A stretch of DNA of 64,000 nt from DASXZH01 sp963829965 (GCA_963829965.1 CAWHLK010000032.1:1-64000); one strand, 5' to 3'. Positions 1 to 10,809 are shown, counted from the stretch's first letter. Numbers and translations are program-made. Notes: a model not told the origin generated them from the letters alone.

Positions 1-2587
1 CTGATCCGCAATCACCTTGTTTCGAGCGTGGGCCTGGGTCATCTCGACTCCGTTCTCGTATAGTTTGAGCGTTGACGTACCTTCACGGTCACTGATCGAT
101 TGATGGGTTAAATAATATTTGAACAGGTGGCCGGAAACCGGGACAAACCTGGCGTTCACCAGAGTTTCAGTAAACGGTTCCGCTTGGTTGGCAACCCTTT
201 GGAATGCGCGCGCTTTCCCTTCGTCCGCGCCCGCCTGCTCCAGCGCATAAATGGCGTAGGGCAGACCGTCGAGCCCCTCGCAGTGGCATCGAAGATGTCG
301 TTGACTCTTGCCTGCTTGGAGAGCTCGATCATTTTGTCGAATGGAACCGCATCGAGGCCCTGCGGCCAAAGCTTCCGGCCGTCCAGATCGGAGGGCAAGT
401 CCAGCCGCTGGATCATCGCATAGATGTCATCGATGTAGTCATGGTTGGGGTGGATGTCGTAGGCCAGGGGAATGGTGGTCAGCGGCAGCCAGCCACCGTC
501 CATCCAGGTACTTTGCATCGGCCCTTTTACGGCGTCCGCAGCCTGAACGAGCGCATTGTCAAGGTTCGGGTCGCGAGTGACCGTTCGGTACAAAGCAAAA
601 CCCGAGATCATGTTGAAGACATACCGGAACGTTCTCGTCGTCTTAAAAGGCCATGCTGCAGTTCCTCCCGACAGCTCTTGATTCAAGAAGGATTTCGCGG
701 CATCCGCATAAGTGGGGTTGTCAAGGATCTCGCTGGCGCGCATAAGCGCTCCGATCTTGTTTCGTTTTCGCTGCTGTTTTCAAATGAAAGTTGGCGGTTT
801 CTTGGACCACTTCACGAGCGTGTTCATCTCCCGAGAGCACCAGATAGTCCATGGCTCCCTGGGAGCATGAGCAATATCCAACGAGGGGATGTTCCCCCAA
901 TGCTGCTCGTCGTGCCGGTGGCCTCCTCCGACGCTGCTGGATCGCCGGGAACAAAAGTGATCGATGTCGATGTCGATATCGTGGCGAGCCATTCGGTCAG
1001 CCTCCCGGTAGGCTTCCAAGTCTCCGCTTCTCAGCGCGTACATATAGAGAGCGTGGGTCAGGCCACCGTCATCGTTGAGCCAGCCGGTGGTAGCCCCGAC
1101 AAGCCCACGTTTCGGGGTCGATGGTTCCTTTTTGAGGCTTGTTGCCGAGTCCCCAGAAGAGGCAGTCTCCGTAATCGATGAATCCGCTCCAGTGAAATGC
1201 CTTTTGGTTCGCCCGAATCCAAGCGACCGCGAAATCCTGATGACGATTCGAGAGCCGGAAACCTGTTGATGTCGCGTGGCGCGATATCGCCAAACACTTT
1301 GGTTGCGCAAAACTGGGCTGGATCGGGCATGGGGACGAGCGGAGCATCGACGGCCGCGGCCAGGGTATCACCCGGATTCGGCAGCGTCATAGCTGATCCA
1401 AATCTCATGGGTTTTTTCGAGCCCGCGCCCTCCTCCATCCCACTTGATCAAATCGTAGTGGGTGGCATCGTTGAACTCGTCGCGCCTCCGAAGATCGAGC
1501 ACTTGATTCCCGGCCCAAGGGTGAAGATAAACCTCGAGCGAACCGTTTCCGTCCACTCGGAACTCTTTGGGATGCTGGTGCCTGAACTCACGCACGGCGA
1601 CCGTTATCGGACCCGAGTCGGAGGTAACGGATACCCAGCCCGGCGCTTCTTTGCCGGTTTCCGCGATATGGTCATTGCTCGTTATGGTCCATGAAACCGT
1701 TTTGTCCACCGTACGGGGCACGCTGTTGTAATGGGCGGGCGGTCCAATTTCGATCCGGTCCACGTAACCATCCTTGGGAACGCTGTACGGTTTGCCGGAT
1801 CCGCCAAAAGTTGCCTGCAGATTGCCGCCGTATATGGGCAGGGTCAGCCTGAAGTCTCTAAGAAAGTTTCTGTTTGGGTCCGAATCGAACAAGAACGTGT
1901 GTTCGACCTTGACGAGCTTGGAGTTTCGAAAGAAGCTGTAGCGCAGTTCGGTCGGATAGTGATCCTCGCCTCGCTTGCCATGAGGAACTCCGGTCACGAT
2001 AAGCGTTGTTCTCATCGGGCCCTCAGTTTCGATAGAGGTCTTGATTTGCGTGAGGTGGAACGCTTCCGTGCCTTCGTCGCTGGCGGGGCGCATCCAGTTT
2101 TCCTCATCGGTTGGGCCCGGCGGTTGATGTTGGATTCCGATGATCTGCTCTCGAAAGATCGGGATCTTGGTGGTATCCACCTGGAAAGTCTGCGCGCCGG
2201 TGTTGATCGTGATCGTTCCAGCGCCCCGGGCCACCGTAATGCCGACTGGCTTCACATAGGTCATGCCGACCCCGTAGTTCAGGCTGTATGTCTTGGATTC
2301 CTGGGGCGCCAGCGATCCCTGGAAATCGAGAAGCACCCACTTGATCGAGCCGTCATCCCAGCGGGACATCGTTCGGCCTTGGAAGTCGACGGGGTTTCCT
2401 CCGGCATCTACGAGTTGTACATTCTTCAGGCTTTTCACCACGCCCGGTCCAGCGGCACACCTCCGGTGACCGGCCACAGGGGCCTTGCTACCGAAGTATC
2501 GTTTGTGATGGAGAACTTGAGACTGTCCCCAAAACAGCTAGCGGTTGCTAGCAAAGTGAGCGTGACAAGGAGATGTCTGAATTTCAT
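1..2587 (-). pseudogene. PcRGLX/YetA-like (exo-rhamnogalacturonan lyase family) protein, frame-disrupted and partial
   Basis: The best start is the ATG at 2587, which opens a signal peptide with a lipobox-like stretch (LLATASCFGD). After about 45 residues the frame changes near 2450 and continues in the 2477-1368 frame with the RIFT-barrel signature RWDDGSIKWVLLDFQ, typical of PcRGLX/YetA-like N-terminal domains. Further coding stretches follow in shifting frames: MTLPNPGDTLAAAVDAPLVP (about 1380), DFAVAWIRANQKAFHWSGF (about 1230), WLNDDGGLTHALYMYALRSG (about 1070), then ILDNPTYADAAKSFLNQEL near 730. Coding sense continues to the window edge (KLYENGVEMTQAHARNKV), so the C-terminus lies outside. 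At least six frame changes are needed. The family includes exo-acting lyases or hydrolases on rhamnogalacturonan, which fits GH78, GH43 and GH51 nearby. Secreted location is inferred from the signal peptide. Whether the frameshifts are real or sequencing errors cannot be decided here. Confidence 0.6.
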
Positions 2588-2723
2588 AGTCTGTTTGGAA
2601 CCAAGGCGTCAAAACCGTCCTCTGGATGGACGCAGCAAACCGCTTGACGTTATGGTTGATCGATTCTTTTCTACGCCGGTTTGATCTCTAAAAGGTCAGG
2701 CGGCGCGCCGGCTTTGCTATAGG

Positions 2724-2729
2724 TATAAT
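2724..2729 (+). promoter_or_regulatory. Candidate -10 box upstream of the SLBB protein gene
   Basis: A perfect TATAAT lies 65 bases before the GTG start at 2794, in the divergent gap between the PcRGLX-like and SLBB genes. No convincing -35 hexamer is visible at 16-18 bases spacing. A GGAGG ribosome binding site at about 2781-2785 sits 8 bases before the GTG. Confidence 0.45.
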
Positions 2730-2793
2730 GGCGGGGTTCTACCCCAAATGAAGCTGGACCAGGCTTGTTTAGGGGGCTTTGGAGGGATCGGTT

Positions 2794-5700
2794 GTGAGAT
2801 CTATTTCGTTTTTCAAGACGTTCGCGTTAGCGACTCTCGGCTTGGGCATTTTGGGCGCTTCTTTTGCGCAGCAGAAACCCGATAAGCCGACGACGCCGGC
2901 TGCCCAGCCGAACAGCCCATACCAGGGGCAGAAGGGCCAGCAGGCGCCGCAAACTCCCGCTCCGACACCGCCGGCGCAGCCAGGGCAAAACGGACAGTCG
3001 GGCCAGCTTCCCGCGGGTGGCGATCCGCTTACGGCGGGAAAAACCGCTTTGAGCCAAGCGATGTCGCAACTCAATGCAACCAAAACGCTGCTGAATGCGC
3101 CCACCCTTCTCACGATCGGCGCCATCAACGTTAAGCCGGTAGAAGTGGGCTCGACAGTGACCTTCACTGCCGAAGTTTTTGACCGCCTGAACCCGAAGCT
3201 TGGTTATACATTTGCGATGACTGGAGCGCCGTGGGGCTCTTATCGACCAGAAAACGGGCATCTTCACATGGATTCCCAACCAGCCCGGGATGTACAACTT
3301 TTACGTCTGGGCGATGGACAACAACGACAGCACCCGCCAGGCGTTTCAACAGGTGACGATCACGGTCAATGCCCTTTTGCAAACTTTGGCTACGACCTCT
3401 TCCGAAGCTCGCGGGCGTTGCTCGATGCGCGCCTGTTCCTTCTGCGCACCGGCGGGATGCCGCTTATTGGACCAGGGCAGTTGGGCCAGCAGCAATACCT
3501 TTCATCCCTACAACTTCCGCAGCCAAACTCGCAGCAGAATCCAATGCAGCAGTTTATGCAGCAATGGGGGATGCTCGGAGGCACTCAAAACAATAGCCGA
3601 CGCCAGGCGCTTTCCTGCCTCCTATCACCCCGTTTTCAAAATCGATATTCAGGGTGGTCCGGGTGGCAATCCGCTTAGCCCATTCAATCAAAGCCAGAAT
3701 CCGATGAATCAACAGGGCGGACCAGGCTTCGGCGAGCCAGGCGGGATGGCGGTTCAAACTTGCCGGCGGCATTCAAGGCCAGCTTGGCCAAATGGCACAG
3801 CCGGGCGGAATCGGCTCACTCAGCCAGTTAGGCTCCCAGCCCGGAGCGGCCCAGGCGCTTAGCCAACTTAGCCAAGGACCCAACGGTCTCGGCCAATTGG
3901 CAACTACGGCGGCTTTGGCAGCCCTGGCGGCCAGGGAGGGCAAAGTGGACTTGGCGGCGGCGCGGGGTTCGCTGGCCAAAGCGGGCAGGGCCAGTTTGGA
4001 CAAGGCGGAGGCGGCCAAGGCATTGGCGGCCAGGGTTTTGGCGGGCAAGGCCAATTCGGGGGCCAAGGGCAAGGCATCGGTGGCCAGAGTCCCTTCGGGC
4101 AAACTCAATTGGGTTTCGGCCAAGGGCCTTTCGGCCAGGGCCAGCAGGGTTTTGGCAGCCAAGGAATGCAGCAATTTCGGCGGCCAGCAAGTGCCCTTCG
4201 GGGGCAACGGGCTGCAACTGCCTTTCGGTCAGGCCAACAATCCGCTCTTGGGCAACTCTCAGCCCAATCAAACAACGCCGTCTTCAATCCCTCGGGAATG
4301 CCTATGGATCGAGCCCATTAAACGGAGCGCCGGTGAGCGCACAGCCACAGACGTTTGATGCGCTGCGCTACGTTGTAAGCCATGGGAGCAACTGGGCGCG
4401 AACGTTTACGTGCCCTATCCGGACCATTATCAGTTGGGACCAGGCGACATGCTGACGGTCACGATTTTGAGTCCCTTATGGACGCCCAAAACTTCGACCT
4501 GAAGCTGGACCCTAGGGAGCTTTCACGAATTTACGGCAACACCAAGCTTGTCCTTGAGGCAAGACCTTGGGTGGGCGGAAAAGATGGTCAATGCCCGAAT
4601 CGCCACTATTATCAAAGGCGGCAAGGCCACGCTCGCCCTCGAAGAATTGCGCACCATGAGTATCACGGTGGCCGGCGATGCCTATCTGCCCGGCGAATAC
4701 CGGATCCCGGCAGTCGCGACTTTTTCAATACGATCTATGTTTGCGGAGGTCCGGCAGACTCCGGTTCGCTTAGGAAGATCGAGCTGCGTCACAGCGACGG
4801 CACCAAGAAGATGTCGATCTTTACGATTATCTTGTCCTTGGCAAAAAGACGTTGGACGTCCCACTTCAGCCGGGCGATGTGATCTGGTTTGCTCCTGCTC
4901 AGAATCGCGTTTCGGTCAAGGGTGAGGTGCCCAGGCCCGCGGTTTATGAAGCGCTGCCAAGCGATTCGCTCAAGGACATCGTCTCGTACGCGGGCGGCCA
5001 AGGCCACCGGAGTGGCTCAACGCGTTTATCTTCAAACCGAAGACCCCGGCGTGGGACACATCGTCAAGGATGTGGATGTCAAGGACGATGGCAATAGCGG
5101 GCGCCTGTTTGATGGCGACGTCGCTACTATTTTGAGCACTCGCCCCGATTACGTTTTGGATGACTTGACCATGCAAGGCGACGTGGAGCAACCTGGCACG
5201 TACCAGTATGTAGGGGAGAAACCGTTGCCCAACTGGTCGGCAAGGCTCGCGGTCTCCGACCGGATGCCTACAACCTAGAGCGGACCTCCTTCGGCTGAAC
5301 CGAGATCAAACTCAGACCTTGATCCAGGTTGATCTGCCCAAGGCCTTGGCACGCAATCCGGATGCCAACGTTGTCCTTCAAGCCCACGACACACTCAAGG
5401 TGTATGCGATTGCGGACGCCAGTACGTCGATCCGAGGCAGATCAACATCGATGGAGACGTGCAAAAGCCGCAAACCTACACGCGCAAGGATAACGAGCAC
5501 GTCGCGGACCTCGTCCTCGAGGCCGGCGGATAAGGCCGGATGCTCTACTCAACACGGCATACCTAAAACGTACCGACAAGGACGGCACCGAAGGACCCGT
5601 CGTTCCGATCAATCTAAGACGACTGTTTGCAGGAGATATGTCGCAGACGTGCTTCTGCAGGATCACGACGATCTGACCAGTCAGTCCAAGGCGCAGGCTC

Positions 5701-6827
5701 ACTACCTGCCCAACCAGTCGGTGAACATTCTGGAATCGATTCAGGCGCCAGGCAATTACCCGAACAACAACAACTTCCGAGTGAGCGACCTCATTCAGGA
5801 AGCGGGCGGTGTGATGCCGAACGCGGGCAACGTTGTTGAAATCGCGCATGCCCGCGTACCGGACGGTACGCCGCTTACAAAGCTCCGACTGGCGGACGTG
5901 ATGACCGGCACGGGCGCCGATCCTGTTCTCAGTGATGGCGGCCTGGTTACCGTTTCCGGAGACTCGAATATCGACCTCAACGGCCCCAGAAAGGTCATTG
6001 TCGTGGCGAGTGGCGTATCCGGGTGACTTTGCGGTGAAGAAGACCGATAGGCTTGGGATGTGATCAGGCGAGCCGGCGGCATAGTGTCGGACGGCTTCCT
6101 TGACGGCGCCCAGTTATACCGAAACCCAACGAAGTTGGTTTCGGATACGCAGAACGAGCTTTCCCCGAGACTCCAAAGCGTGATGTCTGTGGTTGCGGCC
6201 GACGAATACACGCGGGCAATCGCTTTGTCCGCGGTGTCCAAGGCTCAATTCCTAAGCACGGTGAACAGCGGCGGGAGCTCGATCCCGATTCCGGGGTTGG
6301 GAGGCAGTGCAACGACTTCCGGCAGCAACGTGCAGGTCCCCGCTGACATGTGGAGCAGCCGTCTGTGACACCCGCGAGGACGCTCACGGCGAACGACCTC
6401 ACTCCGGTGGGGAACGTCAACGTGCGTATCGCCAAGGCTCTTCGTGACGAAGTCCTCGGAGAACATGCTCTTGTCCGATGGGGACATCATTGTGATTCCT
6501 CGAACGCCAAGCACGGTGACGATCGTGGGAGCAGTGATCGTGCCATCCGCGGTCAAGTATGAGCCTGATCATACGGTCGGCTACTACATCCTGAAGACCG
6601 GCGGCTTAACGATTGACGCGGCGAAAGACAACGTCGTGGTTATCCGCGCCGGAGGGCTCGTGCAAAAGGCAAACAGGTCCACCAAGATCGGTCTAGGAGA
6701 CCAGATCTACGTTCCTACCCAGGTTATGTCCGTGGAGTTCACGAACAAACTTGCGCAGTCTGAGGCGGTAACGAAGGACATCGTCTCCGGAGCACTCCTT
6801 CTTGCCGTGCTCCATGCCTTCCTATAA
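2794..6827 (+). pseudogene. Giant SLBB-domain polysaccharide export protein, frame-disrupted
   Basis: One long gene (about 1,340 codons) is visible only by changing frame many times. It starts at GTG 2794 after GGAGG with signal peptide FALATLGLGILGASFAQQ. A Pro/Gln-rich linker and an Ig/cadherin-like stretch (VKPVEVGSTVTFTAEVFDRL) follow, then a Gly/Gln/Phe-rich low-complexity region, then a poly-export (Wza-like) start YQLGPGDMLTVTI near 4430. At least seven SLBB-type units come next, for example TVAGDAYLPGEYRIPAV, VSVKGEVPRPAVYEALP, TMQGDVEQPGTYQYVG and VVASGVSGDFAVKKTDRLWD. The C-terminus reads SGALLLAVLHAFL. SLBB proteins of this type form or gate the outer-membrane channel for capsule or exopolysaccharide. 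The epimerase and GT4 genes downstream support that role. The many single-base frame breaks look like sequence errors. The coding sense across all pieces is otherwise well kept. Confidence 0.65.
3900..4290 (+). repeat. Gly/Gln/Phe-rich low-complexity coding region
   Basis: Read in the correct frame (for example from 3902), this stretch encodes short degenerate repeats such as NYGGFGSPGGQGGQSG, GQGFGGQGQFGGQGQGIGG and FGQGPFGQGQQGFG. The Ala/Leu/Lys-rich reading of the same bases in another frame is a shadow. The composition resembles prion-like or phase-separating linkers and lies inside the SLBB protein before its export domain. Confidence 0.6.
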
Positions 6828-6841
6828 GAGGGAAGGACAAA

Positions 6842-6871
6842 TGTCGAGGGCAGGGAAACCTGCTCTCGACA
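6842..6871 (+). terminator. Strong GNRA-capped hairpin after the SLBB gene
   Basis: A 13-bp stem (6842-6854 with 6859-6871, one G-U pair) closes a GAAA tetraloop. It sits 15 bases after the SLBB stop codon and about 55 bases before the next gene. There is no T-run after it, so it may act as a non-canonical terminator or an mRNA-end stabiliser rather than a classical intrinsic terminator. Confidence 0.5.
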
Positions 6872-6925
6872 AACAAGGATTCAGGTTCAAGATTTGCAAA
6901 ATTGTAAAGGTATAGTGTTAGGATC

Positions 6926-7744
6926 ATGAGGATTGTCAGGCTTGCCATGGTTGGAGCCGCGCTCGCAGGCATCGTTGCCGTTTGCAGCGCCCAAAACCCA
7001 TTTTTCGGACTAACGAGTTCCCCCAGTTCCGGCAGATTTCCGGGCTTTCGGGGGGAGGCTACGGATTGGATCTCGATGGATGGGGCTCGCTCAGCGGGGC
7101 AACCGCATTCTCCACTCCGCTCGGTATCGCCCTTGGCCATGACCAGGTCCGCCTAGGGGCAGACGTAACCCAGTTTTTTTGAACCACTTATGGGGCAGCT
7201 TCAGCAATAACAGATATGGTTCTTCGAAGGCGTTTTTCACCTACGGCCACTCGTTTGGCGACGAGTTGAGCGTGGCCTATAGCTACTTTGTGAAGAGCTA
7301 TCGTGGTGACGCGAGCACGGATCTGCAAGTGTCCTACAAACCCAAGGGCCAGGATCAAGTTTCCATCAGCGCGGGCGTTCAAGATATCGTCGGCGATGGC
7401 GGTTCGGCGGGAGCCAACATCCCTGGGGATACCGATACTTCTCGTTCGATCTTCGGTGCGATTACCACCCATGTTCCCCTCGGAAACAACCCGCTCTATT
7501 TGACCGGCGGCTGGGGATCAAGGCGGTTTGATAAGGGTTTCGCCTCATCCAGCTACCAGATCATAGGCCCCTCCGCCTTTGGACGGAATATGATGGCTTT
7601 GGTTTTAACGAAGGCATCCTGCTGGCCGGACGAGTGCACAACACCACGGAGGAGGGCGGGCCTGCCCATGGATTCGAAGCCAATCTTATGCTCGGTTTTA
7701 TTCGGGGGCGCTATCCTACCGCCGCCCTGACCCTCGGCTTCTAA
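6926..7744 (+). pseudogene. Outer-membrane beta-barrel-like secreted protein, frame-disrupted
   Basis: The ATG at 6926 opens a signal peptide (MRIVRLAMVGAALAGIVAVCSA). The frame changes near 7000, where the Gly-rich stretch SGLSGGGYGLDLDGWGSLSG follows. It changes again near 7180 into GSFSNNRYGSSKAFFTYG, and near 7590 into EYDGFGFNEGILLAGRV. The protein ends GRYPTAALTLGF, a terminal Phe typical of outer-membrane beta-barrels. Corrected length is about 270 residues. Alternating hydrophobic/polar strands also suggest a barrel. It follows the SLBB export gene and precedes sugar-activating genes, so a role in polysaccharide secretion is plausible but unproven. The TATAGT at 6911-6916 lies 9 bases before the ATG. 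Confidence 0.5.
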
Positions 7745-7795
7745 AGGAAATTGAACTCAAATGGGTAAACTGCGTGCCCTGGGTACGGATCGTTA

Positions 7796-8746
7796 ATGGC
7801 AAGAATTTTGGTTACGGGAGGGGCGGGGTTCATTGGTGGGCACCTCGTCAGAGCACTTTTAAAGCGCGGGGATGAGGTTTTTGTTTACGACAACTTCGCG
7901 ACTGCGCCGCGCGAAAACCTCGATTCCGTGAAGAACGACGTCACGATTATCGAGGCGGACATGCGAGATTTTGAGGCCCTTAAAAAGGCCTTTCAGGGCG
8001 TGGACCACGTGATGCACCAGGCAGCTCTCGCAAGCGTGCCGAGGAGCATCAACGACCCGCAATCCACCCATGATGTGAACTGCACAGGCACGCTTAACGC
8101 GCTGGTTGCCGCACGGGACACCGGGGTCAAGCGCTTCGTTTTCGCCAGCAGTTCGAGCATCTATGGCGATTCACCTGAGCTTCCGAAGCGGGAGACCATG
8201 CCATTTCGGCCAAAGAGCCCTTATGCGCTTTCCAAGGTTGCCGCGGAGGAATATGTCCGCATCTTTCACGAGACCTATGGCCTTGAAACGGTGGCCCTTC
8301 GCTATTTCAACGTGTTCGGTCCGGGGCAAAGTCCGCAGGGCGCCTACGCGGCGGTGGTTCCTCTCTTTACCGAGTCGATCATTCTCGGGCGATCCCCGCA
8401 TATCAATGGGGACGGCCTTATTTCGCGCGACTTCACATTTGTGGAGAACGTGGTGCACGCCAACCTCATGGCGCTCGACGCCCGTGGCGAGGCGCTTGGC
8501 CGGGCCTACAACGTGGGAACCGGCGTAAGTCACACGCTCATCGAACTGGTTCAAGAGATCGGCGATGCGGCGGGAATGAAAGCGACCCCCAATTTTGGAC
8601 CGGAGCGAGCGGGCGACGTTCTGCACTCAAACGCATCGATCGAAGCCGGCCAGCAAATGCTGGGCTACAAGGTTTTGGTTCCATTTTCTGAGGGCATCAA
8701 ACGCACGGTGGAGTATTTCCAACAGACGGTCGCCGTCGGTTCATAA
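7796..8746 (+). CDS. UDP-sugar 4-epimerase, WbpP/TviC-like extended SDR
   Basis: This is an intact 316-residue NAD-dependent epimerase. The Rossmann motif GGAGFIGGHL is at residues 7-16, the SSSSIYGD strand near 120, the catalytic YALSK (YxxxK) near 143, and RYFNVFGPGQSPQGAYAAVV matches the UDP-GlcNAc 4-epimerase (WbpP) subgroup. Such enzymes interconvert UDP-GlcNAc and UDP-GalNAc, or the matching uronic acids, for surface polysaccharides in the cytoplasm. The stop is followed after 5 bases by the GT4 gene, so the two are probably co-transcribed. An 11-codon reading frame ends in TAATG on this gene's start codon. Exact substrate cannot be told from sequence. Confidence 0.85.
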   Translation: MARILVTGGAGFIGGHLVRALLKRGDEVFVYDNFATAPRENLDSVKNDVTIIEADMRDFEALKKAFQGVDHVMHQAALASVPRSINDPQSTHDVNCTGTLNALVAARDTGVKRFVFASSSSIYGDSPELPKRETMPFRPKSPYALSKVAAEEYVRIFHETYGLETVALRYFNVFGPGQSPQGAYAAVVPLFTESIILGRSPHINGDGLISRDFTFVENVVHANLMALDARGEALGRAYNVGTGVSHTLIELVQEIGDAAGMKATPNFGPERAGDVLHSNASIEAGQQMLGYKVLVPFSEGIKRTVEYFQQTVAVGS

Positions 8747-8751
8747 GGCTT

Positions 8752-9915
8752 GTGGCTGACAAAACCCCAATAAGGCTGTTGCATATTGCGACGGTGCCGC
8801 TAACCTTCCGATTCATGAAGGGCCAGTTCGCCTTCATGAAGGAAGCAGGCATGGAGGTTTCTGCGTTGTCCTCCGGCGGAGACGACTTGACCGCGCTCGC
8901 AACGGAAGACAAGGTGAACGTGTTCGCGGTGGATATGCCGCGCCGCATATCCCCGCTGCTCGATTTGGGATCGGTCCGTGCGATCAGCAAGGTGATCCGG
9001 CAAATCCAGCCCGACATTGTGCACGCGCACACACCCAAGGCCGGGCTGCTGGGCATGATCTCGGCCAAGGTGTGCCGGGTCCCCATCCGCGTGTTCCACG
9101 TTCACGGACTGCTGATCGGTCACAAGCATGATAAGCTCCTGCGCCGAACCGAGGCGATGTCGTGCCGGCTCGCCAGCAAGGTCTTCTGCGTCAGCCACTT
9201 TGCCCGGCAGACGTACATCGACGAGGGCCTCTGTCCCAGCGACAAGATAGTCACTTTTTGCGGTGGAAGCATCAGCGGCGTAGATGCCGAAATCCGCTTT
9301 AACCCAGAGCTTGTTAAAGAGCGGGGCGTGGCTTTGCGCCGGTCTCTCGGTATTCCATCGGATGCCTTGGTCGTCGGGTTCGTGGGCCGTATCGTGCGGG
9401 ATAAAGGGATCGGCGAACTGGCGGAAGCCTGGTCCCAGCTGCGGGAACGGTTTCCCAATCTGCATTTGCTGCTGGCCGGACCGATTGAACCCCACGACCC
9501 GCTTCCACCGGGCGTTTTGGAAATGTTCAAGGCGGACGAACGGGTGCACCTGACCGGGCTTATCGAAGACACCGCGGCCGCCTATTCGGCGATGGATTTG
9601 CTTGTGCTGCCCACCTATAGGGAGGGGTTGCCGGTAGCGCCGCTGGAAGCGGCTTCCATGGAGCTTCCGGTGGTGGCAACCCTGATTCCCGGCTGCCAGG
9701 AGGCGATCGCCGACGGCGTGACCGGAACCTTGGTGCCTGCTCGCGATGTGGGCGCTCTTCAGGCGGCCTTGGCCACTTATCTTGCCGATCCCGATTTGAG
9801 GGAACGGCACGGCCGCGCCGGCCGGGCGCGAATGCTCAGCGAGTTCCGCCCGCAACCGATTTGGCGGGCTACTTACGACGAGTATCAGCGCCTTTTATCA
9901 AACGGGCGAAGCTAG
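8752..9915 (+). CDS. GT4-family glycosyltransferase
   Basis: This 387-residue protein starts with GTG 5 bases after the epimerase stop. It has the two Rossmann lobes of GT-B enzymes. The N-lobe includes the glycine/histidine-rich DIVHAHTPKAGLLGMI (about residues 90-105). The C-lobe begins VGFVGRIVRDKGIGELAEAW (about 205) and carries the donor-binding signature PTYREGLPVAPLEAASMELP (about 285-305). It probably transfers a nucleotide-activated hexose to a lipid-linked or oligosaccharide acceptor in exopolysaccharide assembly. The epimerase next to it would supply the donor. Similar proteins are found in many capsule clusters. Confidence 0.87.
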   Translation: MADKTPIRLLHIATVPLTFRFMKGQFAFMKEAGMEVSALSSGGDDLTALATEDKVNVFAVDMPRRISPLLDLGSVRAISKVIRQIQPDIVHAHTPKAGLLGMISAKVCRVPIRVFHVHGLLIGHKHDKLLRRTEAMSCRLASKVFCVSHFARQTYIDEGLCPSDKIVTFCGGSISGVDAEIRFNPELVKERGVALRRSLGIPSDALVVGFVGRIVRDKGIGELAEAWSQLRERFPNLHLLLAGPIEPHDPLPPGVLEMFKADERVHLTGLIEDTAAAYSAMDLLVLPTYREGLPVAPLEAASMELPVVATLIPGCQEAIADGVTGTLVPARDVGALQAALATYLADPDLRERHGRAGRARMLSEFRPQPIWRATYDEYQRLLSNGRS

Positions 9916-9946
9916 ACCCCAGGTCGTGGTATCATTTTTGCGGGCC

Positions 9947-10021
9947 GGGCGGTTAGCTCAGTGGTAGAGCATTACAATGACACTGTAGGGGTCACAGGTT
10001 CAAGTCCTGTACCGCCCACCA
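9947..10021 (+). tRNA. tRNA-Val(GAC), CCA encoded
   Basis: The cloverleaf reads clearly. The acceptor GGGCGGT pairs with ACCGCCC, the D-arm is GCTCAGTGGTAGAGC, the anticodon stem TTACA/TGTAG encloses loop ATGACAC with anticodon GAC, and the T-arm is ACAGG-TTCAAGT-CCTGT. Discriminator A is followed by an encoded CCA at 10019-10021. A TATCAT box lies about 11 bases upstream of the 5' end. The 3' end is only 1 base from the convergent GH78 gene. Confidence 0.93.
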
Positions 10022-10022
10022 T

Positions 10023-10809
10023 TTACCCATTCTCCAGCCGAACTTGGTGTGAACCCCCGCCGAACCGCTGCCCTCCCGCAAAGACGGTCATCCCGGCAGG
10101 AGCGGTGAAGCTGAGGGCCTGGCCTTCCACTCGCACGGAAAGCGGCCCTAGCGGAGTAGGCATTTCGCCTTCGGCATGCTGCAACGGGCCAAGGCAAGGT
10201 TTGATGGAAACTTCCTTCATCCCAGGAGCGCTCGGGCGAATGCCTAGGAAACTCGCAAAGTAGTGGTAGATCGGATGGGCGCCCCAGGCGTGGCAGTCGC
10301 TTCTTGTCGGCTCCGGCATCTCCAGGGTGGTCTTCATGCCTTGCTTGGGAAGGTCGAACCAAAGCGCCATTCGTTCCAGGGTCAGATCGGTGCGCCGAAG
10401 TTTGAAATACGTCTCAAAGAGATAATGATCGAAGTAGATCGTCGTTTGATTGAGATGGATTTTGTCCTTCGCGGTGAGAGTTTTGGCGATGACGCTTTCG
10501 AACGGATCGTTGCCGGCAAGAAGGGCGAGGCATTGGGAATGCTCGCTCCATGAAGTGAACTTCAGATCGTCCGCGTAAACCTGATGATCGTGGTCAAAAT
10601 AGGGGCGTGCGTGCTTGAGAAGTTCGCCCGCGAGGACTTCGTCCCGATGGGCCAGCACTTCGTCGCCCACCCATTTCTCCAAATCTGCTTTCATCTTCAA
10701 GACCATCGCGAGGTGAAACTGTAGAACCGAACAGTGGTCTTTGCTCATGCCGGGAGGCATTCCGCCGCCCCATCCGGGCACCCAATCCACAAATTTCAGC
10801 CATCGGGGG
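10023..10809 (-). CDS. GH78-like alpha-L-rhamnosidase, C-terminal part after a frameshift
   Basis: This continues the protein whose N-terminal part ends at 10796. It begins with WLKFVDWVPGWGGG and contains the late (alpha/alpha)6-barrel motif FTSWSEHSQCLALLAG and a C-terminal beta-sandwich domain ending GGGSHQVRLENG. Adding one C to the run at 10805-10809 restores one frame across both parts (SAP-RWLKFVDW). The broken gene therefore differs by one base in a homopolymer, and I infer a single intact enzyme of about 795 residues in the organism. Confidence 0.7.

Noticed and set aside
204..1181. A 325-codon plus-strand frame at the left end
   Set aside because: It has no family features, and the minus strand carries clear PcRGLX-like coding sense across the same bases.
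3773..4358. Long Ala/Leu-rich reading frames on both strands over the Gly/Gln region
   Set aside because: They are out-of-frame readings of a repetitive Gly/Gln-coding stretch. The frame with Gly/Gln/Phe units fits the flanking SLBB gene.
1..7744. True gene decay in the exopolysaccharide region
   Set aside because: Coding sense, composition and domain motifs are preserved across the breaks, which favours base-call or assembly errors.
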